The notes beneath the pieces were generated by a model that was not told the DNA's origin, did no database searches, and worked only from the letters and a program-made list of their open reading frames with translations. DNA of 64,000 bases from Mallotus nudiflorus. Taxonomy: Eukaryota > Streptophyta > Magnoliopsida > Malpighiales > Euphorbiaceae. Of the stretch, positions 12,089 to 23,579 are shown one piece after another; the stretch's first letter is position 1; every line of letters begins with the position of its first letter. The position numbers and the translations under genes are program-made. Location of the stretch: positions 62,001 through 126,000 of the forward strand of contig CANTUR010000923.1 of the NCBI GenBank assembly GCA_947683625.1, given 5' to 3'.

Positions 12089-12094
12089 AAATTT

Positions 12095-12285
12095 TTTTTG
12101 AGGAAGTAAATATTTGTATACAATTAGAAATAAAGTTCTATTCTATTTAGGATGTTATTCTATTCCTAATTAGGTTGTGATTATGATTCCTGTGTGTATA
12201 TATAAAGGGTGTAACCTTTCTTTGAATATCATGGAAAAATATTTCCTTTGAATTTTCTCTCTTTTCCTCTGAATTTTATTCTTCA
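12095..12285 (+). repeat. C2 5' LTR (191 bp) with TATA-like box
   Basis: Aligns with the 3' LTR at 16645-16833. The initial TG is changed to TT within a T run. A TATATATAAAGGG promoter-like box lies at about 12198-12210. It ends CTTCA, directly followed by the primer site. Confidence 0.9.
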
Positions 12286-12297
12286 TGGTATTAGAGC
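12286..12297 (+). other. Primer-binding site of C2
   Basis: TGGTATTAGAGC immediately follows the 5' LTR. It matches the initiator Met tRNA site with one C-to-T change. Confidence 0.9.
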
Positions 12298-12379
12298 ATA
12301 CTCATTGAAATCAAATTTTTTATTGAATTCTTGCAAATCATATTTTTTTTTCTCTTGAATCCTTTGAATCTTTAAAATC

Positions 12380-13230
12380 ATGACCACCGAAAACACATCC
12401 ATCGTATCCTATGGAACATCCAATTTTATTCAAACCCTTCAAGATAATTCTCCTTTTCCCATAGGAATTATTCTTGATGATATGAACTATACTCTATGGT
12501 CACAGATCATGGAGATGCGAATTGGAGCCAGAAATAAATCTGACTTTCTTAATGGCACTATGCCAAAGCCACCAGTATGAGATAAAGCATTGGAAACTTG
12601 GCTCTTTGATAATAATCGAGTAAAAAGTTTACTGATTGACTCCATGAGTCCAACATTGATGCAAAGATTCATTTATCTTCCAACAACAAAGGAGATATGG
12701 GATGCTATCTTAAAAACCTTCTATGATGGATTGGACGAAACTCAATTATTTGAATTGAACAAAAAATCATTCATTACACGTCAAAATGGTAAGCCATTAC
12801 CTGCATACTATAATGAACTGATTGGAATATTTCAGGAATTGATGCTCGGACATGTTCACAAGGGGAGGATGTTAATGGAGTAGTATCACTCCATAAACAT
12901 ATTGCCCGGCTTCGAACACATATTTTCCTAGCTGGGCTTGATTTTAAATTTAATACTGCTTGGAGTGAAATAGTCGGGAAGGATCCACCTCTTGATCTCG
13001 AGTCTAGTTATGCATACGTCCGACGGGATCATAGCCAGCGATATACGATGGAAGAGCCGAAGATACTGCTGGACCATTATATACTTATAGCAGCTCAGAC
13101 TCATCCCCAGTTCAAAGGAAAAATACTGAGTAAGCCTATCACATACACCTGTACTCATTATGGTGAAGTTGGACACTCCAAGGAATAGTGCTATGAGATT
13201 GTGGGATATTCGGAATGGTGGGATTTCAAT
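12380..13230 (+). pseudogene. C2 gag (UBN2-like), degenerate
   Basis: Copia capsid protein. ATG at 12380 begins MTTENTSIVSYGTSNF, and the C3 copy at 31540 begins the same way. The core includes MNYTLWSQIMEMRIGARNK, FLNGTMPKPP, a W-x-D-NNRVKSLLIDSMSP stretch, and DAILKTFYDGLDETQLFELN. The zinc knuckle at about 13148-13195 reads CTHYGEVGHSKE-stop-CYE: the second Cys is Tyr and a stop falls before the last Cys. Other breaks are a TGA near 12578 and a TAG near 12881. It is followed in the same direction by protease and integrase. Confidence 0.88.
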
Positions 13231-13329
13231 AAAAAGCCTCGTAAGAAGCTCGGCAAGGCTGCAATTGCTACTTTTACTAAACCAAATGGTGATCTTAATA
13301 CCACTTTAGGTATGAAAAATCTTACTTAA

Positions 13330-14640
13330 AATAATACATGGATTATTGATACAGGTGCTACTGATCATATGACAAACTCCACTCACCATCTTACATCTAT
13401 CCATCCATCAACCCAACAAAATATTCTAACTGCTAATGGAGGCATATCACCAGTCACTCATGAGGGATCAATATCTAACTCTGACTCTCTTAATTTAAAT
13501 ACTTTTATTATTGTTCCATCTCTTTTTTGTAATCTACTATCTGTTGACCAAATCACTAAAACCTTGAATTGCACTGTTAAATTTTGGCCTAATTATTGTG
13601 TATTTCAGGACATTGCAACGCACCAGATTCTTGGCTCTAGTGTTAAACGTGGAAATTTATACTATCTTGAGTTGCATGATGATTCAAAATGGAAGTCAAG
13701 TCAAGTTAATTATATTAGTAGAAGTTGCTAGAGTAAAGACCAAGTAATCTTATGGCATTATCGTCTTGGGCATCTCTCTTTTCATTATCTTAGACAAATA
13801 AAACCAAATTTATTTTTACATACCACAGACTCATAATTTAAGTGTGAAGTTTGTGAATTGGCAAAAGGCCACCGAATTTCTTATGTACCAAGTTATAATA
13901 AAAATTCAATTCCATTTATGACCATTCATTCTGATGTATGGGGACCTGCTCGAATTCCTACTCTATTTGGTGCTTGATATTTTGTAACATTTATTGATGA
14001 ATGTACCCGGATGACCTGGGTATCACTACTTTCCAATAAAGGAGATGTGTGCTCCAAGTTTTAGGACCTATACAACATGGTGGCTATATAATGCCAGAGA
14101 AAAATATAAGTCTTGTAGTCTGATAATGGTGGGGAGTATGTTAACTCAATTCTTAATGATTTTTGCCACAAAAAGGGCATTCACCACCAAACATCTTGTG
14201 TCGGCACTCCTCAACAGAATGGTATAGCCGAACGAAAGAACCGGCAGTTATTGGAAGTTATCCTAGCATCACTGTTTGACATAAATGTTCCTCGAGAATA
14301 CTGGGGAGAAGCTATTCGATCCGCTGCATACCTCATAAATCGGACACCATCACGAGTACTCGATTTTAAAACTCCTCTTTAGAAACTTCAAAAACTTGTC
14401 ATATCTCCACCCTTCAATAATCTTGAACCCCGAGTTTTTGGATGCTCGGCATATGTTCATCAGACACTCGGTAAATTAGATCCTTGAGCTATCCAATGTA
14501 TCTTTGTTGGCTATGTAGATTTACAAAAAGGATATCAGTGTTATGATCCAAATACAAAAAGGATGTATGTCACTTGGGATGTTCGATTTCATGAAAATTA
14601 TTTGTTCTTCTCCCACTCTGCGTGCTCTCTTCAAGGGGAG
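13330..14640 (+). pseudogene. C2 protease and integrase, degenerate
   Basis: The protease active site WIIDTGATDHMTNS is intact at about 13340-13380. The pre-integrase domain (about 13620-13870) holds ILGSSVKRGNLYYLEL, LWHYRLGHLSFHYLRQ and CEVCELAKGHR, i.e. the H-H-C-C zinc binder. The catalytic core follows: DVWGPARIPTLFGA, FVTFIDECTRMTWVSLLS, then a frameshifted stretch near 14060-14220, and QNGIAERKNRQLLEV with the Glu at ~14215-14260. The C-terminal part includes FGCSAYVHQTLGKLDP and a KGYQCYDPNTKRMYV block. Stops near 13729, 13976, 14063, 14381 and 14487 break it. Confidence 0.9.
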
Positions 14641-15099
14641 AAAAATTCGAACTTCTTTGAGCTTGAAGATAGCATTCTTAGTGTTCCGAATCCGAGTCTC
14701 CCAAATATTTTGAGTATTCCAAGTATCTCACCCGAGTAGACATCTGGTGTTCTGAGTACGAGCATCTCACCCAGACAGACATCTAGTGTTCTGAGTACGA
14801 GCATCTCACCCTGACAGATCATCGAAGAAAATTCGAGTAATCAAGATAGTACATCTTCCCAACCCACACCAGAAGCTGAAGAAACTCCAGATGTGGTGCA
14901 TAATAAGGTAAATTTATCTCCTTTAATTCCAAATACTGAGCCTTGTTATCCTTCTAGGATCAATAGAGGGGTTCCAAAAAAACAATATGATCTAGACCTT
15001 CATACCAAAGCTAAATACCCTATCAACAACTTCATATCAACTAACCATTTGTCTAAGTCACATGCACTTACTGTAAATCAATTATCTACTTATCTATTC

Positions 15100-16440
15100 C
15101 AAGTAATGTGAAGGAAGCCTTAGATGATCCGGATTGGAAGAAAGCTATGAATGATGAAGAGGCATTGCAAAAGAACCAGATGTGGGATCTTGTTCCTCTT
15201 CCGAAATGAAAGAAAATGGTGGGGTGCAGGTGGATATTCATTGTCAAACTCAATCCAGATGGAAGCATAAATTGATATAAAGCTCGGTTGGTAGCAAAGG
15301 GGTATACTCAGAAGTATGGAGTTGACTATGAAGATACATTTGCCCCAGTAGCAAAAATGAACACCATACGAGTCCTTATTTCCTTAGCTGCCAATCTGGA
15401 CTGGCCGCTGCGACAATTTGAAGTAAAGAATGCATTTTTGAATGGAACCATATATGAAGAAGTATATATGGATCTACCACTTGGAACTAAATGTACTGAC
15501 CGAGTATGCAAACTAAAAAGAGCATTGTATAGACTCAAGCAATCACCTCGCACATGGTTTGGATGACTCTTAACCTTAATGAGGAAGATTGGATATAAGC
15601 AAAGTGATGCTAATCACACACTATTCATCAAATAAAAGTTAGGTAAAGTCACCGCACTGATTGTTTATGTTGATGATATGGTGGTCACTGGAAATGATCT
15701 GAGTGAGACAACAATCTTGCAAAGACAGTTAGCATCCAAGTTTGAACTTAAGGATTTGGGTAACTTGAAGTATTTTTTAGGAATTGAAGTTGCAAGATCG
15801 GCTCAAGGAATTTCTCTTTGCCAATGAAAGTACGTAATGGACCTATTGACGGAGATGGGGATGCTTGATTGTAAGCTAGCCGAGACTCCCATTGAAGTCA
15901 ACCATGGACTTTCAGCCCTAGAAGATTAAGTTCTAACTGATAGAGATCAGTATCAAAAGTTGGTGGGAAGGTTGATTTACCTATCTCATATTCGACTAGA
16001 CATTGCTTATGGAGTAAGTGTTGTGAGTTAGTTCATGCATTCTCCGAGTAAAGAACATATGAATGCAGTATACAGAATATTAAGATATCTAAAGTCTTCT
16101 TCGGGTAAAGGGTTATTCTATGAAATTACTGGCTATATTGGTGTTGATTGGGCTGGAGATCGGACTGATTGAAAATCAACATCCGGGTACTTTACATTTG
16201 TTGGAAATAGTTTAGTCACTTAGAGAAGTAAAAAGCAGAAAGTTGTAGCAAGGTCAAGCGCTGAAGCTGAGTTTAGAGGAATGACTCATGGAGTATGTGA
16301 GTTGCTTCGGGTAAGGCGAATTGTTCAGGATCTGGGATTAAAACATCTGAAGCCTATATTGTTACATTGTAATAACAAGGCAGCTATAGCAATTGCAAAC
16401 AATCCGGTTCAACATGATTGAACTAAGCTATAGTAATTGT
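15100..16440 (+). pseudogene. C2 reverse transcriptase and RNase H, degenerate
   Basis: The RT opens with ALDDPDWKKAMNDEEAL (~15117) and WDLVPLPK. A long open stretch at 15288-15566 covers MVAKGYTQKYGVDYEDTFAP, DWPLRQFEVKNAFLNG and CKLKRALYRLKQSPRTWFG. The active-site motif LIVYVDDMVVTGND is intact near 15657-15700. The RT end has RLIYLSHIRLDIAYGV. RNase H has VDWAGDRTD, STSGYFTFVGNSLVT, and ARSSAEAEFRGMTHGVCELL (~16250-16310). Stops occur near 15210, 15276, 15564, 15634, 15826, 15928, 16030, 16170 and 16222. The end of RNase H is rearranged by a 33-bp duplication (see findings). Confidence 0.9.
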
Positions 16441-16631
16441 AGACTTAACTAGCTGAAATCCTCACAAAGGCTGTCAGACATTTCATAAAAAATCATCTGA
16501 ACCAAGGGACAATTGATCTTTCATATGTTTCATCTCAGACTCAACTAGTTGACATCCTCACAAAGGTTGTATTCAAAAAAATATTTTACAACTCACTTAG
16601 CAAGTTGAGAATGATTGACATATATTCACCA

Positions 16632-16833
16632 ATTTGAGAGGAAGTGTTGAGGAAATAAATATTTATATACAATTAAGAATAAAGTTCTATTCTATTTAGG
16701 ATGATATTTTATTTTTAATTAAGTTGTGATTAGGATTCCTGTGTGTATATATAAATGGTGTAACTCTTCTTTAAATATCATGAAAAAAATATTTCCTTTT
16801 AATTTTCTCTTTTTCTCTAAATTTTATTCTTCA
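16632..16833 (+). repeat. C2 polypurine tract and 3' LTR
   Basis: The polypurine tract TTTGAGAGGAAG is at about 16633-16644. The 3' LTR (16645-16833) starts TGTTGAGGAA and ends TTCTTCA. It matches the 5' LTR with scattered substitutions and is followed by the AATTT target-site copy. Confidence 0.9.
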
Positions 16834-16857
16834 AATTTCAGGTGTAACAATTAATAC

Positions 16858-19665
16858 CATGTTTTGTTCTTCTCTTCAGGTTCCACAAAATTGCTAAAGC
16901 AACTAAAACGAGTGAAAATGAAGCGACGGATGCAGCTACAGGAACAGTAACATTTTCCTTCTTTTTCATGCATGGATTTGGAAAAAAAAAGATCTGGATT
17001 TCCATCAACACTGGATCATCAAGATACAAACATCAGTATTAGTAATTAAAAGAGACAGAGAAGAGAATTTTATGACGTTTTATTTTGCGACCTGACCTCA
17101 AAATCAAGGTCCCTTTATTAAATCTATCCATAAGAACAGATGGAATTGATCCTGAAAGCTTATTGCCAGACAAGGTCCTGCAAAGGGTACTACAAATTAT
17201 AATTTATCTGGACCATAAGCAGATAAATAAAACAGTTTTTTTAATTCATTTCACTCACAAGGCCTTTAAGGAAGTCATTTCAGAAAAAGATTCTGGAACA
17301 GGTCCACTTAAGCTATTGTATGACAAATCTCTGCAGAAAAAAAAATTATATAATGCGATCGAACTTTGCGGACATTCTCAAGTAAAAATTGTATTATATA
17401 TGCATCCCGCTCCCAAGTATTCTAGTGATGTGAATTTGGAGAATGCAGGCTCTACTTTCCCATCCAATTTTCTTGATGACAGTTTCCTGAAGACAGAACA
17501 TAAGCACGCATAATTTCTGAGGAAAAACATTTTAATCGTAAGATGGTTCTGATAGGCATGTATGTATTTACTTACAAGGAGCTGATAAGAGGTGAACTGT
17601 AACCATTATATCTGCAGCCTACACCATCACATGAATAATTTACAGGGGTACAGTGATCTCCTTGCCAGATTCTATTTACAGTGTATAATAATTTGACCTC
17701 ACTGATGGCATCAACTAAATAGTTTCAACAAGCAAACAACAATCAAAGAGAAAAAAAAAAAAAAAAAGCAACCCAGAAAGAGCTGATTGTAAATAGATTA
17801 TTAACATACCGTCAACTTGATTATTTGGTGATTGTAGAACCTCCATTGAAGCGTAAATCTCGAGTGCATTGAGAATAGGCGGAAGTGTTGAATCTTCCGT
17901 CGCATTTATCGAAAATGACAAGAGTTCCACTCACAGGATAAGTAGGAAAAATAGTAACTGGTGACAGGTAGTTATCAAGAACAAGTTCATCAGACCATTC
18001 TGAACCATTGATTTCTATATTGATTTTTCTTCTCTGGCTGGCTTGGGTACTTTCAACTTCAGCAAAGTGAAAGTACATGTAAAACCTCCGAGTTGGGTCA
18101 TTCGGCCGAATAATCAAATGCAATGATTTGCCTCCATTTGCAGGTAGTATACAGCAGTCGCCATAACCATGGATGGAATTTTATATTTACTGCTACTTAA
18201 AAAATCATTGATATGCGATGCAGTAACTGTTTCCCAGCCTGAATAGTAAAACGGGTTCCAGATGCTATATCGTACAAATCATCGTTTTACCTAAAGATCA
18301 GATCAGAAACCACGATATTTATGTAATACTTTCGAGAATGACACAGGTTTTGTCAAGATGGATTTCAATAATGATTATGTGCCTTACCTGATAATCTGAT
18401 TTGTTTTTTGAACCGACGTCAAGCCGTTGGGAGAGTATTAATGTATCAGATGTGGTCTCATAAGTGGCATTATTTAGCTGCCTGAGCTGTTAAGTTGATA
18501 TGAAATGTGTTGTCGAGCCAGATTTCAGAAGACACAGATATATATATATATATATGATCTGTTTTAGGCATGTGTATGATTTCTTTTGTGACAATATCAC
18601 ATGCATTTTGAAATGTGATGTCCAATTTATCAAAACCAAGTGACAGTCCAAATTCTGGAACTGCATTTTTGGAATCATAGTTCCCATACATGAAAGTTGC
18701 TCTAATCAAGTACTTGTTATTCTTGCCTTGTGGTGTGGTTAAGATGTAACAATTCTTTTCTCCAAGTGGAAAGCCTCTGACATTTAAAAGCTGCTGAACA
18801 AAAGTTCCAGAATTCATGAAATCTTGAGCAATATTGTGATTTTCTCCAGAATTTATATATTGTCCATCGGGAACGCAAGCTGTGCCAGTTTCACTGTCAA
18901 TGTAACCATCAGCCGTGCCACAATCGATGCTTATGAATCCTGAAAATAATAATCAACAATTTATTTTTCATGGTTTTGTAATATAGTCACAGCAGGATTT
19001 AACAGTAATGCCAAACAAGTCCTTGTGGTGCCAGGATATATCAGCAGCACTTTTCTTCTGTTTTCTTGAACCTTACAAACTACGAAACTAATAACATCTT
19101 GAAATCTATAAGGAGGGACCATTCAGCTTGCCCATGTGTGTTGGATTTCGGGTTAGAAGCGCCCATGATGGGTTGACTCAAACCAAACCCATATATTATT
19201 ATGGATAAAAAAGCTTAGTGATTAGCATTATACGTTGATCTTGTGGGAACTGATATGTGATTCAATTCCCTTCTTGTTAATGTCCAACGTGTTCGATCAA
19301 ATAAAAGAAATTGTCATTATCAAGCAAATAAGTGCACAAGTCACATTTTGAAAATAAAAGGGGGAAAATATTTTAAAAAATGAACATTAAAAAAAGAAGT
19401 TGTGGAAAGACCTTGACAACTCACCAGTGATGAGTATGTTTTAGCCAGTAATTTTTATACTTCAGTTATATATGTGACGAACTCATATAGGAGCTTTTGA
19501 AGTTAATAAAACGATCATGGATACAAAGACAGAATATCCCAGTCATCTTAGAAACAGAAAAAAAAATCGAGAATCATCTCAGGAAAGGATTACAGAAGAA
19601 ACCTGATTGATCCTGCCCATGAACTAGAATATGGATAGCGAAGCAAAGAAGTAAGACATAAACTT
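16858..19665 (-). pseudogene. LRR/malectin receptor-like kinase pseudogene, ectodomain and TM exons
   Basis: 5' half of a plasma-membrane receptor kinase of the malectin-like LRR type (LRR-RLK subfamily I by domain plan). Minus-strand exons: signal peptide ~19660-19603 (LLLCFAIHILVHGQDQS; the in-frame ATG is lost, the nearby ATG is frameshifted); 18939-18388 (FISIDCGTADGYIDS...YINSG, NVRGFPLGEKNCYIL, YLIRATFMYGNYDSK); 18290-17810 (malectin part 2, frameshifted; MYFHFAEV); 17714-17576 (NRIWQGDHCTPVNYSCDG); LRR exons ~17486-17415, 17330-17259, 17178-17097 (LSYNSLSGPVPESF, LSGNKLSGSIPS); TM exon 17010-16858 (VTVPVAASVASFSLVLVALA). A (TA)n run at 18540-18555 and a stop near 18472 damage exon 2. 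A TATA-like TATATAG lies upstream near 19705. The LRR exon at 17415 lacks a GT donor. The kinase part is at 11198-12088, beyond C2. Confidence 0.9.
19200..19275 (+). repeat. SINE-like (tRNA-type promoter) sequence in RLK intron 1
   Basis: CTTAGTGATTAGCA at 19214-19227 resembles a tRNA box A, and TGATTCAATTCCC at 19258-19270 resembles a box B, about 40 bp apart and on the plus strand. This spacing is what tRNA-derived plant SINEs show. The borders and the 3' tail are not clear. It could be chance. Confidence 0.3.
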
Positions 19666-20116
19666 TTTTTGGTTGGAGAGAATTAACTTGGAAATGAAAA
19701 TCTATATAAAATAATGGTTATGTTTCTCTGTGCATCAAATGAGCTCAAAGCCTAACTCATTGGTGTAAAATTTTGGAATTTCTATATCAGTATTTCCGTG
19801 TACTCTCGTCAAATTAAATTTTTTAAGTCATAAAGCGCAACTGAAAATGATTTCATAATCAATATGATGCCAGGATATGCCATTTCATGATTTCACCAAA
19901 AACATAATTGTTAAATGGCCAATGGCGCAAATTGATTAAGAGTGTAAGAGAAGACTTTGATTAGTTTAAAAAAAGTCTTTTGATTAGTTGATGAAATGAT
20001 CAATTAGTAATTTACACAATTAATTAAAGTTGAATAAAACAAATGCTAAAATAGAACTTGGGCATTGTTTTTTAACCTGCAAATTTATGATAATCATTGG
20101 TCTCTCAATAGAGCAC
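19666..20116. other. Upstream region of the receptor-kinase pseudogene
   Basis: AT-rich spacer between the first RLK exon and the Reina element G4. It should contain the RLK promoter, since the gene runs leftward. Apart from the TATA-like element near 19705, I see no coding sequence or clear repeat. G4 sits about 450 bp upstream of the first RLK exon. Confidence 0.5.
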
Positions 20117-20669
20117 TAACGTAGAACGTTTAGCTGACTCATATATGAATCAGATAGAGAGATAGAAGACAAAGCGTACAACTTGTAAGATCTAAAATAT
20201 TTGATTGCTAGACTTTTATTTACTTCCTATTTTGTTTGGGATTTTATTTACTTTCTATTTTGTTTGAGATTTTTATTTTTTATTTTTTTCCTACCTTGGC
20301 TAGGATTTGACTTTCTTATCTTAGGGGGTATATTCAATTAGGACTTTTAAAGACATTTATAGACTTTTTTTTTTTTTTTTTAAGTGAATGGCTTTTGTAG
20401 AGTTTATAGACTTTTAATGACTTTTATAGACTTTGTTTTGGAAGACTTTTTTAGTTAGAATTTTATTTTTATTTCCTCTTAAAAACTAGGATTAGTGAGT
20501 TGTGCCACTCTATAAATAGGTTGCTTGTTCTCTCATATATCAACTATTGAATAATACAAGAATTTTCTCTTATTTTTTTCTTAAGTTTTTGTGTTGAAAT
20601 TTGTTTTTTTCCCTTTTAAGGCTTAGTTGTGTACTAGCCTTGTTTATTTCATGCTTACTCACTGCATCA
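20117..20669 (+). repeat. G4 5' LTR
   Basis: Begins TAACGTAGAAC (TG changed to TA; the 3' LTR has TGACGTAGAAC) and ends GCATCA just before the primer site. It contains TCTATAAATAGG near 20510-20521, a good TATA box. It is longer than the 3' LTR mainly because of the insert at 20324-20450. Confidence 0.88.
20324..20450 (+). mobile_element. MITE-like 127-bp insert in the G4 5' LTR, flanked by TTA
   Basis: Absent from the G4 3' LTR, where CCTATCTTAGTTAG is continuous near 27140. The insert starts GGGGGTATATTCAATTAGG and is bracketed by TTA (20321-20323 and 20451-20453), the target size and sequence used by PIF/Harbinger (Tourist) elements. Internally it has three ATAGACTTTT-like units and a run of about 16 T. 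The right end lacks a matching inverted terminus, so it may be end-truncated. Confidence 0.5.
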
Positions 20670-20671
20670 AG

Positions 20672-20683
20672 TGGTATCAGAGC
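20672..20683 (+). other. Primer-binding site of G4
   Basis: TGGTATCAGAGC, the initiator Met tRNA site, starts 2 bases after the 5' LTR. Confidence 0.93.
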
Positions 20684-20702
20684 AAACAATTTGCCTAATC
20701 CA

Positions 20703-23430
20703 ATGGCAAGTGATGATAGTAAAGTCTGCGGTCATGTCCATGATAGTGATTTAGGATATGGAAGTTTTATGAACTAGACCCTAAGATCAAGAGACAAAAT
20801 TGAGAGCCTTAGAACAAAATGTAGATCATAGATTCCAGCATTTAGAGTTGCACTTTGATGAAATTGCTGGTCAACTTCATGCCTTGGTAATAAGTGTCAA
20901 TAGAAATAGGAATGGTGATAGGTAACGTCCAAGAGAAGATGCTGCTCGAGACCAACCTATTAATAAACGTGTTCCTACATATGATCAAAGGTAACAATTC
21001 TATGATGAAGAATTAGATAAGGAGGATGAATTTATGCCTAACTACTATTAGTGATATGCACTAGGTCAATCATTTGATTATGCATTGACTTTCTTATTTT
21101 AATAATAAAGAGGTATTTCATTATCATTTGATTTTATGATAATTATATGAATGGTTAATTCTTACTAAGGCCATCAAGTATGTGACTTGATAGTAAAACC
21201 CTTAGATTAAAATAAGAGTTCTATTCTAATTATCCCTTGCCATTTATTAATTATATAAATGTTAAAGTATTAAGGCTAGTATGATGTTGACTGATGGTTA
21301 TGTTTTACTAATCATGAATATGAGATATTAAATCAACTCATAGGTACATGATGAGAGATCATGTATTGGATTGACCCACTATGAGAATACTGCATAGAAT
21401 ATTGTCATAAGTATTTCTCATCATAGTAATTTTATTTCGGTCCTTTGACCTTGAAATCATCATGGATTTCTACATAGCTATTTTATGTTTTGACATATTC
21501 TAACATTATCTTTAACCGGATGATTATATAGGATGTTGTTGGATATGAAATTAGTTATGTAACGAATGTGAGTGATTTAGAAGGAATTTATCCCTCATTA
21601 ATATGAGAAAGATATCTATGGGCCCCTTAATGAGATAGACTGAAGGAAAATGCATGGCCATGCTGAATTGAATTGATAAAGAGTTATCATTTTCAGTCTA
21701 CTTGAAATCAAGTTAGAATATTGAACTATATAAGGATTACATTCTATGCCTTATGTTCAATTAAGATATCATGTGATAAACGGACGATAAAATTTAGTGT
21801 AATTAGGTTATGTCGGATTATTGACTTCACATGACTTGGGTAGTCATAATGTTTTGCTAGAGGCCACTTATGACTTGTAGGTCTCAATAGAGATTTAGGC
21901 CCATTGCCAATGTTATGTGAACCTATAGGGTCACACACTTATAACAAACCCAAAACGATTATGGGTTTAATAAGCCCAAAATAAACTCTATGGAAATAAA
22001 TAATTAAAGTGTTTTATTTATTTATTTATTTATTTAAGATAAATGTTATTTTAAATAAATAAATAAATAAGATATTATTTCTAATTTATTTTTAAAACAA
22101 AATCAGAATGTAATAAATGGAAATTACCAAAAAGGTTTTTGGTAAGTGAAACCCTAATTTGGAGTCTATAAATATGTTATATTCTCTAGGGTTTAATAGT
22201 TTTTTTTTCCTTCCCTCCAAAAACGGTTTTCTCTGTTCCTAGAAAACAAACATAGAGTTTTTCTTTTGTTCTTGATTTGTGAGACAATCAAGAAGGTTGC
22301 TAGCACACACTCTAATTTGTTTTGTGAAGGGCTGTTCGTGTGGATACCTATAGAGGAGGCATCCTTTTGGAGATGTCTTGATCCGAACAACTAAAGCAAA
22401 AAGCTCGAGGTAAGGTATCACCGGTGTGAACCTCCTCTCATCCTTCGAGAAAATCTTGCCTCTTTTGCATTTTGGTGAGATTCTTGAAACTCTAGATTGA
22501 ATCAAGTAGTCGAATTACATGGATCCAGGTTTGGGAACGTGATAAAATTTTAATTTTTCACTGCGTTTGTATCACGAAACCCCAACAACTACCATAGGTC
22601 TCCTAGATATAATGACAATAACAAAAACACCTATGATTATGATAGAGAAAATTATGACTTCAAATTGAAGGTAGACATTCCTTACTTTAATGGAAATATA
22701 AATATTGAAGATTTTATTGATTGGCTTGCAGATATAGATCGATTCTTTAAGTACATGGAGATTCAAGAAAAGAAGAAAGTGAAGCTAGTGGTTTACAGAT
22801 TAAAATTTGGTGCTTTGCTTAATGGGAAAGGCTATAAAGTATAAGGTTCCATGAAGGGAAAGCACCAGTCAAATCTTATAATAGAATGAAGCAACTCTTA
22901 AGGAGAGATTTTCTTCCACCAGATTATGAGAAAATGTGTTCCAATAATACCAGCAATGCTATCAAGGTCAAAGATTAGTCTATAACTATAATGTAGAATT
23001 CATGAGACTAGCAGAGAGGAATAACCTCAGGGAGAGTGAAGGCCAATAGGTGTTGAGGTACCTTAAGGGGTTAAAGCCTCAAATAAAAAACAAAATAGGT
23101 TTACAGGTGCTATGAAATTTGAACGAGGCAAAGAATATGGCTTTAAAAGTAGAATTGATGATGATAGACAAAGGAAGATACAATTCATCTCGTAAGACTT
23201 ATAACAATGATGATCACAAGGCGCTTATTGATAAACCCAAGCTAGTGTAAAAGGTAACAACATGTAATGATCAATACAAAGAGGATAAAGCTGCTAGAAA
23301 GCAAAAGGTGATAGAAGAAAAAGGGATGCATAGGGCTATAAATCCTTATGTTAAGCCCATTCTTAAGAAGTGCTTCAAATATAACCATCCTGAACACCGA
23401 TCTAGTGATTGTCCTCTCATAAAAGTATTA
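20703..23430 (+). pseudogene. G4 gag, split by a solo LTR
   Basis: Starts at ATGGCAAGTGATGAT (20703). The left part runs to ~21040 (LRALEQNVDHRFQHLELHF, DEFMPNYY). After the inserted solo LTR it resumes at ~22593 with YNDNNKNTYDYDRENYDFK and KVDIPYFNGNINIEDFIDWL, the gag core. The zinc knuckle near 23370-23420 reads CFKYNHPEHRSSDCP, where the second Cys of CCHC is Tyr. Several frameshifts and stops occur between 22830 and 23280. Confidence 0.82.
21046..22587 (+). mobile_element. Solo LTR (copia-like, 1542 bp) inserted in G4 gag
   Basis: Begins TATTAGTGATATGCAC (expected TGTTAG...) and ends ACCCCAACA. It is flanked by a perfect 5-bp target duplication ACTAC (21041-21045 and 22588-22592). The gag reading of G4 continues across the two flanks. 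The 3' end (CGTTTGTATCACGAAACCCC) resembles LTRs of plant copia elements. A TATA-like CTATAAATATG lies near 22169. An inverted repeat of TTTA units forms a possible 20-bp hairpin at 22018-22070. There is no internal region, so this is an LTR-LTR recombination remnant. Confidence 0.88.
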
Positions 23431-23579
23431 ATCCATATGATTGATAAAGATGAAAAAGAATGAGAAGAAGTTGTTGCAGTCCAAATGGTGATGATGATAA
23501 GTATAAAGAAGGTGATGAAGGGCAGATCTATGTGGTAAGAAGATTAATGTTATCACAAAAAAAGGATAGTACCCAACGA

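Larger units (their letters stand above)
12095..16833 (+). mobile_element. Ty1/copia retrotransposon C2, complete but inactive
   Basis: A complete element with 191/189-bp LTRs, primer site, gag, protease, integrase, RT and RNase H in copia order, and a polypurine tract. It lies in the intron between the transmembrane exon and the first kinase exon of the receptor-kinase pseudogene, in the opposite orientation to that gene. AATTT is found just before the 5' LTR (12089-12093, within an A/T run) and just after the 3' LTR (16834-16838), consistent with a 5-bp target duplication. In-frame stops break gag, integrase, RT and RNase H. The fragmented element C3 belongs to the same family. Confidence 0.93.

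Noticed and set aside
17085..17513. 142-codon plus-strand frame across the receptor-kinase LRR region
   Set aside because: It is a shadow of minus-strand LRR exons and introns; conserved LRR motifs are read on the minus strand.
19200..19275. A functional tRNA gene
   Set aside because: Only box A- and B-like stretches are present. No acceptor stem or cloverleaf can be drawn; kept only as a weak SINE-like repeat.
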